Shown: piece after piece, positions 52,325-61,405 of the stretch
Position numbering within the stretch: position 1 is the first letter of the stretch
Layout: each line of letters starts with the position of its first letter
DNA from: CAIVVT01 sp963823095
Lineage (GTDB): Bacteria > Acidobacteriota > Terriglobia > Bryobacterales > Bryobacteraceae
DNA: 64,000 bases
Assembly: GCA_963823095.1 (NCBI GenBank)
Contig: CAWGKI010000001.1
Coordinates: forward strand, 1,116,001 to 1,180,000
Reading direction: 5' to 3'
Notes under the pieces: model-generated
What the model was told of the DNA's origin: nothing
The model's input: only the letters and a program-made list of their open reading frames with translations
The model's database searches: none
Program-made: the position numbers and the translations under genes

Positions 52325-53359
52325 ATGCTGGAATCCAAGTTAACCGGGCTTCAAGAGCAAGCCTCCTCCGCGCTCGACCTGGCGCCGGACGCAGACGCCC
52401 TGGAAGCCGTTCGTGTCGACATTCTGGGCCGCAAAGGCCAGCTCGCGACCCTGACCACTCAAATCGGCAAGAACATGGGCAAAATCCCGCCTGCCGAACG
52501 GGCTGCCCTGGGCAAGCTGATGAATGCCGTCAAGCAGGATCTGGAAGCGCGCTACGAGGCCCGCAAGGCCGCCTTTGAGCGGGCCGCTCTCGACCAGCGT
52601 CTCAACGCCGAATGGCTGGACCTGACGCTGCCCGCGCCGGGCGTTCGCCCCGGAGCGCTGCACCCGCTGACGCAGATCCAGCGCGAGCTCGAAGAATACT
52701 TCACGTCGGTCGGTTTCGCCGTGCTGGACGGTCCCGAAGTCGAAGACGAGTGGCATAACTTCGACGCGCTGAACATCCCTGCCACGCATCCCGCGCGCGA
52801 TACGCAGGACACGTTCTTCGTCGAGGGCGGACTGTTGTTGCGCACGCACACCTCGCCGGTGCAGGTGCGCGCCATGGAGAAATTCGGCGCGCCGCTGCGC
52901 ATGGTCGCGCCCGGCCGCGTCTTCCGCAACGAGGAAGTGGACGCCAGCCACGAGCACACGTTTTATCAGCTCGAAGGCATGATGATCGACAAGGACGTCA
53001 GCATCGGCCACATGCTCTATTTCATGAGGGGGCTGCTGTCGGCCATCTTCCACCGCAACGTCACCGTGCGTTTGCGTCCCGGCTTCTTCCCCTTTGTCGA
53101 GCCGGGGTTTGAACTCGACATCAAGTGCCTCATCTGCGACGGCGAGGGCTGCCCGGTCTGCAAGCAGAGCGGCTGGGTGGAGTTGCTGCCCTGCGGTCTG
53201 GTGCACCCCAACGTCCTGCGCGCGGGCGGCATCGACCCGGAGCAGTGGAACGGCTTCGCCTTCGGCCTCGGTCTGACGCGCCTGGTGATGATGCGCTACG
53301 CCATCGACGACATCCGTCATCTGGCCTCGGGCGACCTGCGCTTCCTGCGCCAATTTTGA
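52325..53359 (+). CDS. pheS: Phenylalanine-tRNA ligase alpha subunit
   Basis: From ATG 52325 the protein has 344 residues. The N-terminal coiled coil (VRVDILGRKGQLATLT) is followed by class II motifs: HPLTQIQRELEEYFTSVGF (motif 1), RTHTSPVQVRAM and FRNEEVDASHEHTFYQLEG (motif 2), and GFAFGLGLTRLVMMRY (motif 3). It pairs with PheT encoded 57 bases downstream. Confidence 0.96.
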   Translation: MLESKLTGLQEQASSALDLAPDADALEAVRVDILGRKGQLATLTTQIGKNMGKIPPAERAALGKLMNAVKQDLEARYEARKAAFERAALDQRLNAEWLDLTLPAPGVRPGALHPLTQIQRELEEYFTSVGFAVLDGPEVEDEWHNFDALNIPATHPARDTQDTFFVEGGLLLRTHTSPVQVRAMEKFGAPLRMVAPGRVFRNEEVDASHEHTFYQLEGMMIDKDVSIGHMLYFMRGLLSAIFHRNVTVRLRPGFFPFVEPGFELDIKCLICDGEGCPVCKQSGWVELLPCGLVHPNVLRAGGIDPEQWNGFAFGLGLTRLVMMRYAIDDIRHLASGDLRFLRQF

Positions 53360-53416
53360 CGCGCCGTTTCGCCAGTTGATCGGACCCGTTTTCGAAGTTT
53401 TAAGGATTGGATCGAC

Positions 53417-55783
53417 GTGAAGTTCTCATATAACTGGATTCGCGAATTGGTTCCCGGGCTCGACATGAGCCCGACGGAGCTGGCGCGCCTCATCACGATG
53501 AAGACCGCCGAGTGCGAGGGCGTCGAGGAGTTCGCGCCGCACCTGGCCTACGTCGTTGCCGCGCGCGTTATCGAGGCTCACAAGATCGAAGGCACGCACC
53601 TGACTCGCGCCATCGTCGACGCAGGCCCCTTGCTGGGCCGCAAACAAGTCATCTGCGGCGCTCCCAACTGCCGCGCCGGCATGGTCACGGCCTACGTGCC
53701 GGACGGCGTCTCGCTAGGTTCGAAAGAGATCCGCAGAGTGGTCATCCACGGCGTCGAGAGCGATGGCATGCTGGCCTCGGGCGCGGAACTCGAAATCAAT
53801 CGCGATCACGAAGGCATTGTCGAATTCGAGGCCGAACCCGGCGAGCCAGTCCCCGGCTGCTCGCCCGACTTCGTCATAGAAGTCGACAACAAGAGCCTGA
53901 CGCACCGGCCCGATCTGTGGGGCCATCACGGCATGGCGCGCGAAGTCGCGGCCATCACCGGCCAGCGCCTCTACGATCCGGTCGATCTTGCGCTGCTCCC
54001 GAGCATGGGCAATGAGTGGAAGGCCGAGATTCTCGACTACGACGCCTGCCCGCGTTACTCGGCGCTGGTTTTCGACAACGTGAAGGTCGGCCCGTCGCCG
54101 CTCTGGCTACAGGCCCGCTTGCAGGCCGCGGGACTGAACCCCATCTCGAATATCGTCGACGTCACCAACTTCCTGCTGGCCGGGCTGTCGCAGCCGATGC
54201 ACGCTTTCGACGCCGAAAGGCTCCACGGCAAGACCATCTACGTACGGCACGCCAAAGACGGCGAAGTGCTGGAAGCGCTGAACGGCGAAAGCTACACGCT
54301 GACCCCGGCGAATCTGGTGATCGCCGATGCCGAAGGAGCCGTTGCACTCGGCGGCGTGATCGGCGGAGCGCGTTCGGCCATCGGTCCCTCGACCACGAGC
54401 ATCGTGCTGGAAAGCGCGAACTTCGAAGCCACCGGCATTCGCAAGACCTCGTCCGCGCACAAGCTGCGCACCGACGCATCCATGCGCTATGAGAAAGCGC
54501 AGGATCCGATCAACACGACACGGGCCCTTGCGCGCGCCATGGTGCTGCTCAAGGAGGTCTGCCCAGGCATTCGCCTGGTGGGCGGTCTGGTGGACAACTG
54601 GCGCGGCCCGGCGCCCACGTGCGTCATCGAACTGCCGCTCGAATGGCTGCTCCGCAAACTGGGCCGCCCGATCGAGCCCAGCGAAGTTCGCGAGATTCTG
54701 GAATCGCTCGAATTCGGAGTGGATGAGCCCACCCCCGGCGTTTTCTCGGTGACCGTGCCCACCTGGCGCGCGACCAAGGACATCGCCATCAAGGACGACC
54801 TGCTGGAAGAGATCGGCCGCATGGTCGGCTACGCGACCGTCCCGCCCATCCCCCCGATGCGCCCGGCGACGCCGCCCTGGATCAACGAGCCGCGCCTGTT
54901 CGCGCACAAGGTCCGCGAAGCCTGCGCCGCTCAGGGCTTCACCGAGACGCTGAATTACTCGTTCATCAGCGAGGAGATGGCCCAACGCTTCGGCTTCCTG
55001 CCCGAAGCGCATCTGCACGTGACCAACCCGATCAGCAGCGAGCAGTCGCTGATGCGCCTCAGCCTGCTGCCCGGCATCCATCGCAACATCCTCGAAAACG
55101 CCAAGCGCTTCGACGAATTCCGCCTGTTCGAAATCGGCTACGAGATTCACAAGAGCGCCGCCGCAGGTTCTGACGTTGAAACCGGACACCCGGCTCTTCC
55201 CACCGAAATCCCGCACCTGATGGCGGCCATCTACAGCAAGGGCGACGGCGCCGCGCCGCTCTACGAACTGAAGCGTCTGGCCGAATGCCTGATGCCCGGC
55301 TGCGAAGTGACGCCCGCCGAGTCGCTGCATTACGAACATCCGGCGCGCTCGGTCTCCGTATCCTGGCGCGGCGAAACGCTGGGACGTATTCTCGAATTGC
55401 ATCCGTCGCTCGTCGAGACAGGCCGCGGCAGCATTCTGGACATCGATCTCGCAGCCATGTTCCGGCTGAGTGCGGCGCCCAAGAAGTACACGCCGCTCCA
55501 GCGCTACCCGTCGAGCGCCTTCGACCTCTCCGTGGTCGCGGGCCTGCGCGAGTTGGCCGGCGTACTGCGCCACAAGATTCTTGCAGCCGCGGGCGAGTGG
55601 TGCGAGAGCGTCGAATACTTGTACTCTTATCGTGGCCAGCCCTTCCCGGAGGACCGCCAGAGCCTGACCTACCGCGTCACGCTCAACGCGCCGGACCGCA
55701 CTCTTTCGAGCGACGAGGCCAGCACGGTTCGCGCGGGCATCATCGAAGCCCTGCGCGCCGAGGGCTACGAACTGCGCGTCTGA
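53417..55783 (+). CDS. pheT: Phenylalanine-tRNA ligase beta subunit
   Basis: The 788-residue protein begins at GTG 53417 with KFSYNWIRELVPGLDMSPTE. It has the EMAP-like tRNA-binding domain (RKQVICGAPNCRAGM), B3/B4 editing domain (SLTHRPDLWGHHGMARE), B5 domain and the C-terminal anticodon-binding FDX-ACB domain (RYPSSAFDLSVV, YRGQPFPEDRQSLTYRVT). Length and order are normal. No frameshift is visible. Confidence 0.96.
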   Translation: MKFSYNWIRELVPGLDMSPTELARLITMKTAECEGVEEFAPHLAYVVAARVIEAHKIEGTHLTRAIVDAGPLLGRKQVICGAPNCRAGMVTAYVPDGVSLGSKEIRRVVIHGVESDGMLASGAELEINRDHEGIVEFEAEPGEPVPGCSPDFVIEVDNKSLTHRPDLWGHHGMAREVAAITGQRLYDPVDLALLPSMGNEWKAEILDYDACPRYSALVFDNVKVGPSPLWLQARLQAAGLNPISNIVDVTNFLLAGLSQPMHAFDAERLHGKTIYVRHAKDGEVLEALNGESYTLTPANLVIADAEGAVALGGVIGGARSAIGPSTTSIVLESANFEATGIRKTSSAHKLRTDASMRYEKAQDPINTTRALARAMVLLKEVCPGIRLVGGLVDNWRGPAPTCVIELPLEWLLRKLGRPIEPSEVREILESLEFGVDEPTPGVFSVTVPTWRATKDIAIKDDLLEEIGRMVGYATVPPIPPMRPATPPWINEPRLFAHKVREACAAQGFTETLNYSFISEEMAQRFGFLPEAHLHVTNPISSEQSLMRLSLLPGIHRNILENAKRFDEFRLFEIGYEIHKSAAAGSDVETGHPALPTEIPHLMAAIYSKGDGAAPLYELKRLAECLMPGCEVTPAESLHYEHPARSVSVSWRGETLGRILELHPSLVETGRGSILDIDLAAMFRLSAAPKKYTPLQRYPSSAFDLSVVAGLRELAGVLRHKILAAAGEWCESVEYLYSYRGQPFPEDRQSLTYRVTLNAPDRTLSSDEASTVRAGIIEALRAEGYELRV

Positions 55784-55848
55784 TGCCGGCCGGAACCTGC
55801 AAGCCCCCTTCGAAGACGGGTACAATACGGCCAAAGAGAGGGCTTACC

Positions 55849-56786
55849 ATGGACCGTCGCGAATTCATCACTTCGGCCGCCGCTCTGGGAGCGGGTCTGG
55901 CCGCCAAAGCATCCACCGGGACGCTGCCCAAGCGCCCCTACAAGAACGGCATCAACCTTTCCGTCATCGCTCTGGGCGGCATTGTCGTCTGCAAGATGGA
56001 GCAGAAAGAAGCCGACCGCCGCGTGGCGGAGGCCTTTGATCGCGGCGTCAACTATTTCGATTGCGCACCGTCGTATTTCGACGGAGAAGCGGAGATGAAG
56101 CTCGGCGCGGCGCTGCAACCGTATCGTTCCAAGGTCTTCCTGGCCGAGAAGACCGGGAAGCGCGACGCGAAGGGCGCGCGCGAGGAGTTGGAGCGCACGC
56201 TGGAACGCTTCCATACCGATCACGTGGATCTCTACCAGTTCCACGCCGTCTCATCCATGGAGGACGTGGATAAGATCCTCGCACCCGGCGGCGCGGCCGA
56301 GACATTTATGAAAGCGAAGCAGGAGGGCAAGGCCCGCCATCTCGGTTTCTCGGCCCACAACGCTCCCGCCGCGCTGCGGTTGATCGACTCGCTCGAACTC
56401 GACAGCGTGCTGTTCCCCGTGAACGTGAACGCCTGGGAGTACGGCGGGTTTGGTCCGCAGATCCTGGCCAAGGCCAAGCAGAAGGGTATGGCCCGCATGG
56501 CGCTCAAGTCGCTCGCCTGGGGCAAGTGGCCTGCGTCCCTCAAGGAGAGCGACCGCAAGTATCAGAAGTGCTGGTACCAGCCCATCGACGAAAAGCGAAT
56601 TCGCGCGTCTGGCGCTGCGCTTCACCTTGAATCAGGACATGACCGCGCGCCGTGCCTCCCGGCGACGAACACATCTTCGACATGGCCCTGCAACTCGCCA
56701 GCGAGCCTCTGCCGAAGCTCAATGCCTCCGAGTTGGCCATTCTGAAAACGCGGATTTCGTCGCTGGAACCCGTGTTTACTGCGTGA
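55849..56786 (+). CDS. Aldo/keto reductase with Tat signal (two frameshifts)
   Basis: ATG 55849 opens with a twin-Arg signal (MDRREFITSAAALGAGLAA). The AKR barrel shows the catalytic set: Asp in NYFDCAPSYFDGEAE with the Tyr, Lys in FLAEKTGK and His in LYQFHAV. An extra A at 56591-56594 must be removed to read EFARLALRFTLNQDMTA, and one more base near 56645-56653 to read VPPGDEHIFDMALQLA to the stop at 56786. The repaired protein is about 311 residues. The Tat signal predicts a folded protein exported with its cofactor, as in Solibacter-type AKRs. Confidence 0.8.
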
Positions 56787-56796
56787 TTTTGATTCT

Positions 56797-56897
56797 TGTG
56801 GGGCGGACCTCCAGGGCCGCGCGGGGTCTCCAGACCCCGCTCCGGAAAGACTTGCGGGCCCTGGAGGGCCCACGCGGCGCTGGAGCGCCGCCCCACA
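56797..56897. repeat. ~100-bp palindromic element R2 (inverted near-copy of R1)
   Basis: The 101-base element has ends TGTGGGGCGG / CCGCCCCACA. Its interior (GGGGTCTCCAGACCCC, then GGGCCCTGGAGGGCCC) is the reverse complement of R1 at 8535-8635, of the same length and with few changes. It begins 10 bases after the aldo/keto reductase stop. Confidence 0.9.
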
Positions 56898-56951
56898 ACA
56901 CCACAACAATCGCGTTGTAATTGGTCTCAAGGCTGCCGATATGCAGTGGTA

Positions 56952-57801
56952 GTGCCGATCCTACGAATTGCATTCGTCTGGCTGTGTGCGCAGACGCTGG
57001 CATTGTCCCAAGCGCCGCCCGCGAAGAAATCCGTCCAACCGCATGCCGAGTTCAGGCAAAGCCATTCAGGCCAACTCAGCCCAAGCCGCCGCTCCACGAC
57101 AGCGGCAACAGAAGGTCTTCGACGTCAGGTACGCCGACGTCAATGCCCTGACCGGCATGCTGAACGACATGCGACGCGGGTCTTCGCCGGACCGGGCGAT
57201 TCCGCAGCCAGACCTGCATGCAATTGCCGTTGAGGCCTACACCCCGGCGTTCCTCCAATCGGCCGAAGAACTCATCCGGCGCTATGACGTGCCGGCGATG
57301 AGCGTCGGACAGAATCACGACTTCGAGATTGTGGCGTACATCCTGGTCGCCGGGCGTACGCCTGTCATCGGTGAGGCCTTGCCCGCGGACTTGGAGAACG
57401 TGGCCAAGCATCTGAAGGAGACCTTCGGCTACACAGATGTGAAGCTGGTCGACAGCGCGCTGGAACATGCCCGCGAAGGCCGCGATGCACTGGTCAAGGG
57501 CAACGTGAATGGTGTTTCGGACGGCGCCACGCAGCCGTCTTCCTACGAGATGACGCACCGGCTCATCCGGTATGAACCGGGCGGGCAGAAGGGCTCGATT
57601 GCGCTATACGGCTTTCAGTTCAAGCTCCGGCTCGCCTACATGGCTTCAAGCCAGACCGCCAGCGTCATGCAGTGGCAGGACGTTGTGTTTCAGACCGACC
57701 TGAACATCCCCGAGGGGCAAAGCGTCGTGGTCGGAAAGTCCAAGGTGGGAACCGAAGACAAGTCCCTGGTGCTCGTGGTCAAAGCCCGCACGATTGAGTA
57801 A
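56952..57801 (+). CDS. Exported secretin-N-like protein, paralogue 1 (frameshifted)
   Basis: A GTG at 56952 (or 56946) starts a signal peptide (VPILRIAFVWLCAQTLAL). One extra base between about 57045 and 57065 breaks the frame before the main domain, which reads VFDVRYADVNALTGMLNDM and LHAIAVEAYTPAFLQSAEEL. This is the beta-alpha-beta pattern of secretin N1-type domains. A second domain ends FQTDLNIPEGQSVVVGKSKV. It is about 35-40 percent identical by eye to the protein at 59274. No secretin pore domain is present, so a free periplasmic form is likely. Confidence 0.65.
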
Positions 57802-58294
57802 GCTCCAGGCCGGCAGTAGCAGATCCGGTCCGGACGAAACTTGCGTCGCAGAGCTGAAGGGCGGTTGTGGCGCTGGCTCTTGCGGGGACGACTCGCGGCG
57901 AGCCGTCACAAGGATCGAATACCCATCGTGGGCGCTTGAATCGGGTCAATCACTGGCGGGCGGCGTTCTGAAAAGATCGAGCCTGCGCGAGTCAAACGAA
58001 AACGCGATTTCGTTTTCTAAAACTGGAGTATTTAGAATCAGTCACTTACGGGAGAGAATCAAAACACCGTTTTCGTTTCGTCCAACGCCAGCCAATATTC
58101 GCCGCTCACGCGAATGCCGCAAGACCCACTCATGAGGTTAGTGGCGCACGGTTGTATCTTCACCGGCACTCAAGATGAGCGGATGCTCCAGGCGATTCGC
58201 TCGACTCCCTCTAATTGATCACATTTCGATTCAACACTCCGGCATTGCGGAGCGTTAAGTCTGATGAGTGGCGCTTGAAATTACCAGTGCCGGG
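57802..58294. other. Long intergenic region upstream of the ECF sigma operon
   Basis: About 490 bases without a convincing gene. An AT-richer zone (57990-58090) includes the inverted repeat AACGAAA / TTTCGTT around 57996-58015 and a second TTTTCGTTTCG near 58070-58082. These could be binding sites for the promoter of the sigma operon, but no -35/-10 pair is clear. A short frame at 57794-58135 lacks protein-like composition. Confidence 0.4.
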
Positions 58295-58798
58295 ATGACT
58301 TGGGACAATGTCTCGCGCGAGGCCACGTTTGAGCGCTTGATGACGCTGCACGAGCGGCTGGTGCTGCGAACGGCATGGCGGCTTCTGGGCCGGCTGGAGG
58401 ATGCGCAGGACGCCGCGCAGGAGGTCTTCCTGCGGCTGTACCGGCATCTCGGCGATGTGGACGAATCACGGCTACCGTCCTGGCTCTACAGAACCACGGT
58501 GAATGTCTGCTGCGACGCGTTGAGGCGCCGGCCACGCGAAGGCGAACTTGTCATAGAGCCTTCCATCGCGGCCGAGGGCAGCGCCGCGCTCGAAGACGCC
58601 GCCAAACGGCGCTTGCTTGCCGAGGGCATCAAGCATCTTTCTCCGCAGGAGCGCGCAGCCGTGACGCTGTGCTCGATTGAAGGGCTTTCCACTAGCCAGG
58701 CGGCGGAGATTCTGGGCTTGGCCGAAGGAACAGTGCGGAGCCACCTGTCGCTGGCGCGCACGCGATTGAAGGAATACGTCGGGAGGTTCTGGCGATGA
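58295..58798 (+). CDS. ECF-type RNA polymerase sigma factor
   Basis: The protein has about 167 residues from ATG 58295; GTG 58268 is an alternative. Region 2 reads RTAWRLLGRLEDAQDAAQEV and WLYRTTVNVCCDALRRR. Region 4 reads LSPQERAAVTLCSIEGLSTS and ILGLAEGTVRSHLSLARTRL, the helix-turn-helix that binds -35 DNA. It overlaps the next gene by four bases (ATGA), the usual sigma/anti-sigma layout. Confidence 0.92.
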   Translation: MTWDNVSREATFERLMTLHERLVLRTAWRLLGRLEDAQDAAQEVFLRLYRHLGDVDESRLPSWLYRTTVNVCCDALRRRPREGELVIEPSIAAEGSAALEDAAKRRLLAEGIKHLSPQERAAVTLCSIEGLSTSQAAEILGLAEGTVRSHLSLARTRLKEYVGRFWR

Positions 58799-59277
58799 GC
58801 GAAATGGATCGCGAGCTCGACCGCCTGTTGAGAGATTTGCGCGACGAAGAACTGCCGGAGAGCGCGCTGGCAGCCACCCGGCTGGCCGTTCACACGGGGA
58901 TCGCAGCCGGGAAGCGCCGGCGTGCGGCCTGGACGTGGTTATCTCTGGCTGCCGCCGCCGCGGCGGTCGTATGGTTTGCCGCTGTCGTAGTCAGGGTGAG
59001 ACCGGTGGAGCGGTTGCCGGTTATCGCGCTAAGAGCGCCTCAGGTTCCCGAGGCGGAGTTTGAGCGGGGAGTGGGCGTTGGCGGGACTAAAGTCCCGCGC
59101 GGACTGAAGTCCGCCCCACAACGCGCGGCGGGGTTGAAATTCCGCGCGGCTCTGGAGGGCCGCCCCATCGGGCGCGGGGATCTGGGGACTGAGAAGACCG
59201 AGTTCATCCGGATGATGACCGACGACCCGAACGTAGTAATTCTTTGGGCATTGAATTCGAAGGGAGAAACACGATGA
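58795..59277 (+). CDS. Putative anti-sigma membrane protein carrying repeat-derived segment
   Basis: The 160-residue protein starts with an acidic/basic helix (MDRELDRLLRDLRDEELPES), followed by one transmembrane helix (about residues 46-66), as expected for a single-span anti-sigma factor. No ZAS zinc motif is present. Residues about 95-125 (GGTKVPRGLKSAP onward) are the in-frame translation of GC-rich palindromic repeat units at 59080-59167. It overlaps both the sigma gene and the next gene by four bases, so three genes are coupled. Confidence 0.7.
   Translation: MSEMDRELDRLLRDLRDEELPESALAATRLAVHTGIAAGKRRRAAWTWLSLAAAAAAVVWFAAVVVRVRPVERLPVIALRAPQVPEAEFERGVGVGGTKVPRGLKSAPQRAAGLKFRAALEGRPIGRGDLGTEKTEFIRMMTDDPNVVILWALNSKGETR
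59080..59167. repeat. Palindromic repeat units inside a coding sequence (S2)
   Basis: The stretch holds hairpins GCGGGACTAAAGTCCCGC and GCGGACTGAAGTCCGC, then CCCCACA, then a second unit ending GGCTCTGGAGGGCCGCCCCA. These are the same modules as in the intergenic elements S1 and R2. Here they are read through in frame within the anti-sigma-like gene without a stop. Confidence 0.85.
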
Positions 59278-60066
59278 AACGACTGTTCGCAATCCTGCTC
59301 TGCGCCGCCGGTCTCGCCGCGGCCCAAACGGCCACGCCGCCTCCGGAGAGCGCGGAAAAACCGAAGTGGATCCAGAAGGTGATCGACCTGAAATACGCCG
59401 ACCCGGTTCCCCTCTCGAAGCTTCTCGGCAACATGCAACAGGGCGGCAGCCCCGACCGCGTGATTGCCCAGCCGGATCTTCATGCGATCTCGATCGGCAC
59501 TTACGACCCGTCATTTCTGAAACTGGCCGAGGAGATCATCAAACGCTACGACGTGCCGCAGGCGGCAACGTCCGTCAACGGGCACCAGTACGGCGTCGAG
59601 ATCGTGGCGCATATCCTTCTCGCGGGGCCAAAGGGATCGAGCGGCGACGCACTGCCTGCCGATCTGGCGCCGGTCGCGAAGCAGCTCCGCTCCGTCTTCG
59701 GCTATACCGATATCCGGCTGCTGGACAGCGCGCTGATTCGCGGCCGGGAGGGCCGGAGCAGCGACGTAACCGGAACTTTAAGCGGAATGTTGGAAGGACA
59801 GAAGACGCCAAACCTCTATACCGTCCGCATCAACAAAATCTCAGTGGAGCCGGGCGCAAAAGGGAACTCCGTCGCGTTGGAGGGTTTTAGGTTCTCCGCG
59901 AGGTTTCCGTACGAAACGCGGCCCGAGCCAGTTCCAGTACATGGAGTTAGGCTTCAACACGGATCTGAACGTGCTGGAAGGTCAGAAGGTCGTGGTCGGA
60001 AAGTCGCACATAGGACAGGGCAACGATGCGTTGATCCTGGTGCTGTCTGCGCGCGTCGCGGAGTAG
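59274..60066 (+). CDS. Exported secretin-N-like protein, paralogue 2 (frameshifted)
   Basis: ATG 59274 overlaps the upstream stop by four bases. A signal peptide (MKRLFAILLCAAGLAAAQ) is followed by VIDLKYADPVPLSKLLGNM and LHAISIGTYDPSFLKLAEE, a secretin N1-like domain. One extra C at 59922-59924 breaks the frame; repaired it reads RPSQFQYMELGFNTDLNVLE and VVVGKSHIGQGNDALILVL to the stop at 60066. It is a paralogue of the gene at 56952, placed on the other side of the sigma genes. Confidence 0.72.
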
Positions 60067-60082
60067 GCTTCCCGGCGAGCCG

Positions 60083-60185
60083 CGTGGTGGGGCAGACTTC
60101 AGTCTGCGGACCGTCTTCAGCCGGTCTCTCCGGCGAGTCTTGCGGGGCTGAATGCCCCGCGCAGAATGAATTCCGCCCCACCACG
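60083..60185. repeat. ~100-bp palindromic element S3
   Basis: The ends CGTGGTGGGGC and GCCCCACCACG are a perfect 11-base inverted repeat. Internal hairpins include GCAGACTTCAGTCTGC and GCGGGGCTGAATGCCCCGC. The element is 103 bases, between two same-strand genes. Confidence 0.85.
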
Positions 60186-60231
60186 CAGGCCTTTCCAGTC
60201 CCGGGTCGAATTGCGCGACAATCGAGTGAAT

Positions 60232-61129
60232 ATGGATGCCTGGGCCTTCGCTCGCCTCATCGGCGGATTCATCTGTCTGACGCTCACAGCTCTGGCCGCC
60301 GCGTCTGCCCAACGAGCCGTGGTCACGCCGCCCGTGGCGAATATGTTCTCCAAGCCGTCGCAGGATGCCGACGTGGTTTCCCAGGCGATCTGCTCTACGA
60401 CGGTCGTCGTGCTGGAGAGGCAGGGCAAATGGACGAACATTCGCACGCCGGACGAATACACGGGGTGGGTGGAAACAAAGACGCTGCGCGATCTACGCGG
60501 CAGCAGCTATCCGGAGACGGAAAAAATCGCGCAGATCGAAAGCTTGCGCGCTCACGTTTACCGCGAAGCTTCGGTAACGAAGCACGCGCCTTCGGTCACC
60601 GTGCCGTTCGAGGCGCGCCTGGAAGTAGTGCGAGAAGGCACGGGCCAAGAGAAGGCAGATGAAGACGAGCGCTGGATCGAGGTCCGGCTTCCCGAGCGGC
60701 GTGACTGGCTGGGTGCAACGCGGCGACGTTACGCTCGATCCAAAGCCGCGGAGCATCTCCGAACTGGTCGAGCTGAGCCAGAATTTCCTGGGTCTGCCCT
60801 ACACCTGGGGCGGAGCGTCCGCGTTGGGTTACGACTGCTCGGGATTCACGCAGATGCTGTGCCGGCGCGGAGGCGTAAAGATCCCGCGCGATGCGCAGCC
60901 GCAGGCCGATTGGGAAGGCATGATCAAGGTCACCCGCGACAGCCTGGAGCCTGGCGACCTGCTGTTCTTTGGTGCGTCGGCGGACAAGATCACCCACACC
61001 GGTTTCTACCTCGGCGGCGGGCAGTTCATTCACGCCACAACGCACACCCATCCGGTCATCCAGATCAGCCGGCTGGACGACGCCCCTTGGAGCGACTTAC
61101 TGGTGGCGTGCCGGCGCTGGAGGAAATGA
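60232..61129 (+). CDS. SH3b-NlpC/P60 endopeptidase, YkfC-like (frameshifted)
   Basis: ATG 60232 begins a signal peptide (LIGGFICLTLTALAAASA). Two SH3b-like domains follow (VANMFSKPSQDADVVSQ, then AHVYREASVTKHAP). An extra base at about 60691-60694 must go to read VRLPSGVTGWVQRGDV. The NlpC/P60 domain has the catalytic Cys in GYDCSGFTQ and two His in THTGFYLG and FIHATTHTHP. Repaired length is about 298 residues. The domain order matches YkfC, a gamma-D-glutamyl-diamino-acid endopeptidase that acts on murein peptides. The epimerase downstream fits the same pathway. Confidence 0.85.
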
Positions 61130-61298
61130 TCTACGCCCATTCATCCATGACCGGCGGACCTTGCATCCTCGCATCTGAATGATGAAAATCGCACACATCC
61201 CCCAGCACCGAACCGCGAACGATAGAGAGCGGCCAGTGTCAGATGCCTCCTCTGCTTCGAAGAGCATGCCGGAACATTGCCCTCGCGGGGCAACAGGT

Positions 61299-61326
61299 GC
61301 CGATCTGGAGATCGGCGTTCCCAGGG
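61299..61326. repeat. Interspersed palindrome T3 (GCCGATCTGGAGATCGGC)
   Basis: Identical to T1 over the palindrome and the GTTCCCAGGG tail, and also preceded by GGGGCAA as at T1. It lies in the 276-base spacer between the NlpC/P60 and epimerase genes. Confidence 0.75.
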
Positions 61327-61405
61327 TGCATCCGACGATCATTGAAGCTTATGCGCAGACTTGCATGCGATCTTGCCGGCCAACGGCTCATGAGGAGTAA
61401 CGAAC

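Noticed and set aside
54107..55834. 575-codon minus-strand open frame
   Set aside because: It is antisense to pheT, whose domains are complete.
57794..58135. 113-codon frame after secretin-N paralogue 1
   Set aside because: It has no ribosome site, and its Ser/Arg-rich composition is not protein-like.
58136..58260. Possible tRNA gene in the gap before the sigma gene
   Set aside because: No T-loop GGTTCGAATCC-like pattern and no cloverleaf arms could be formed.
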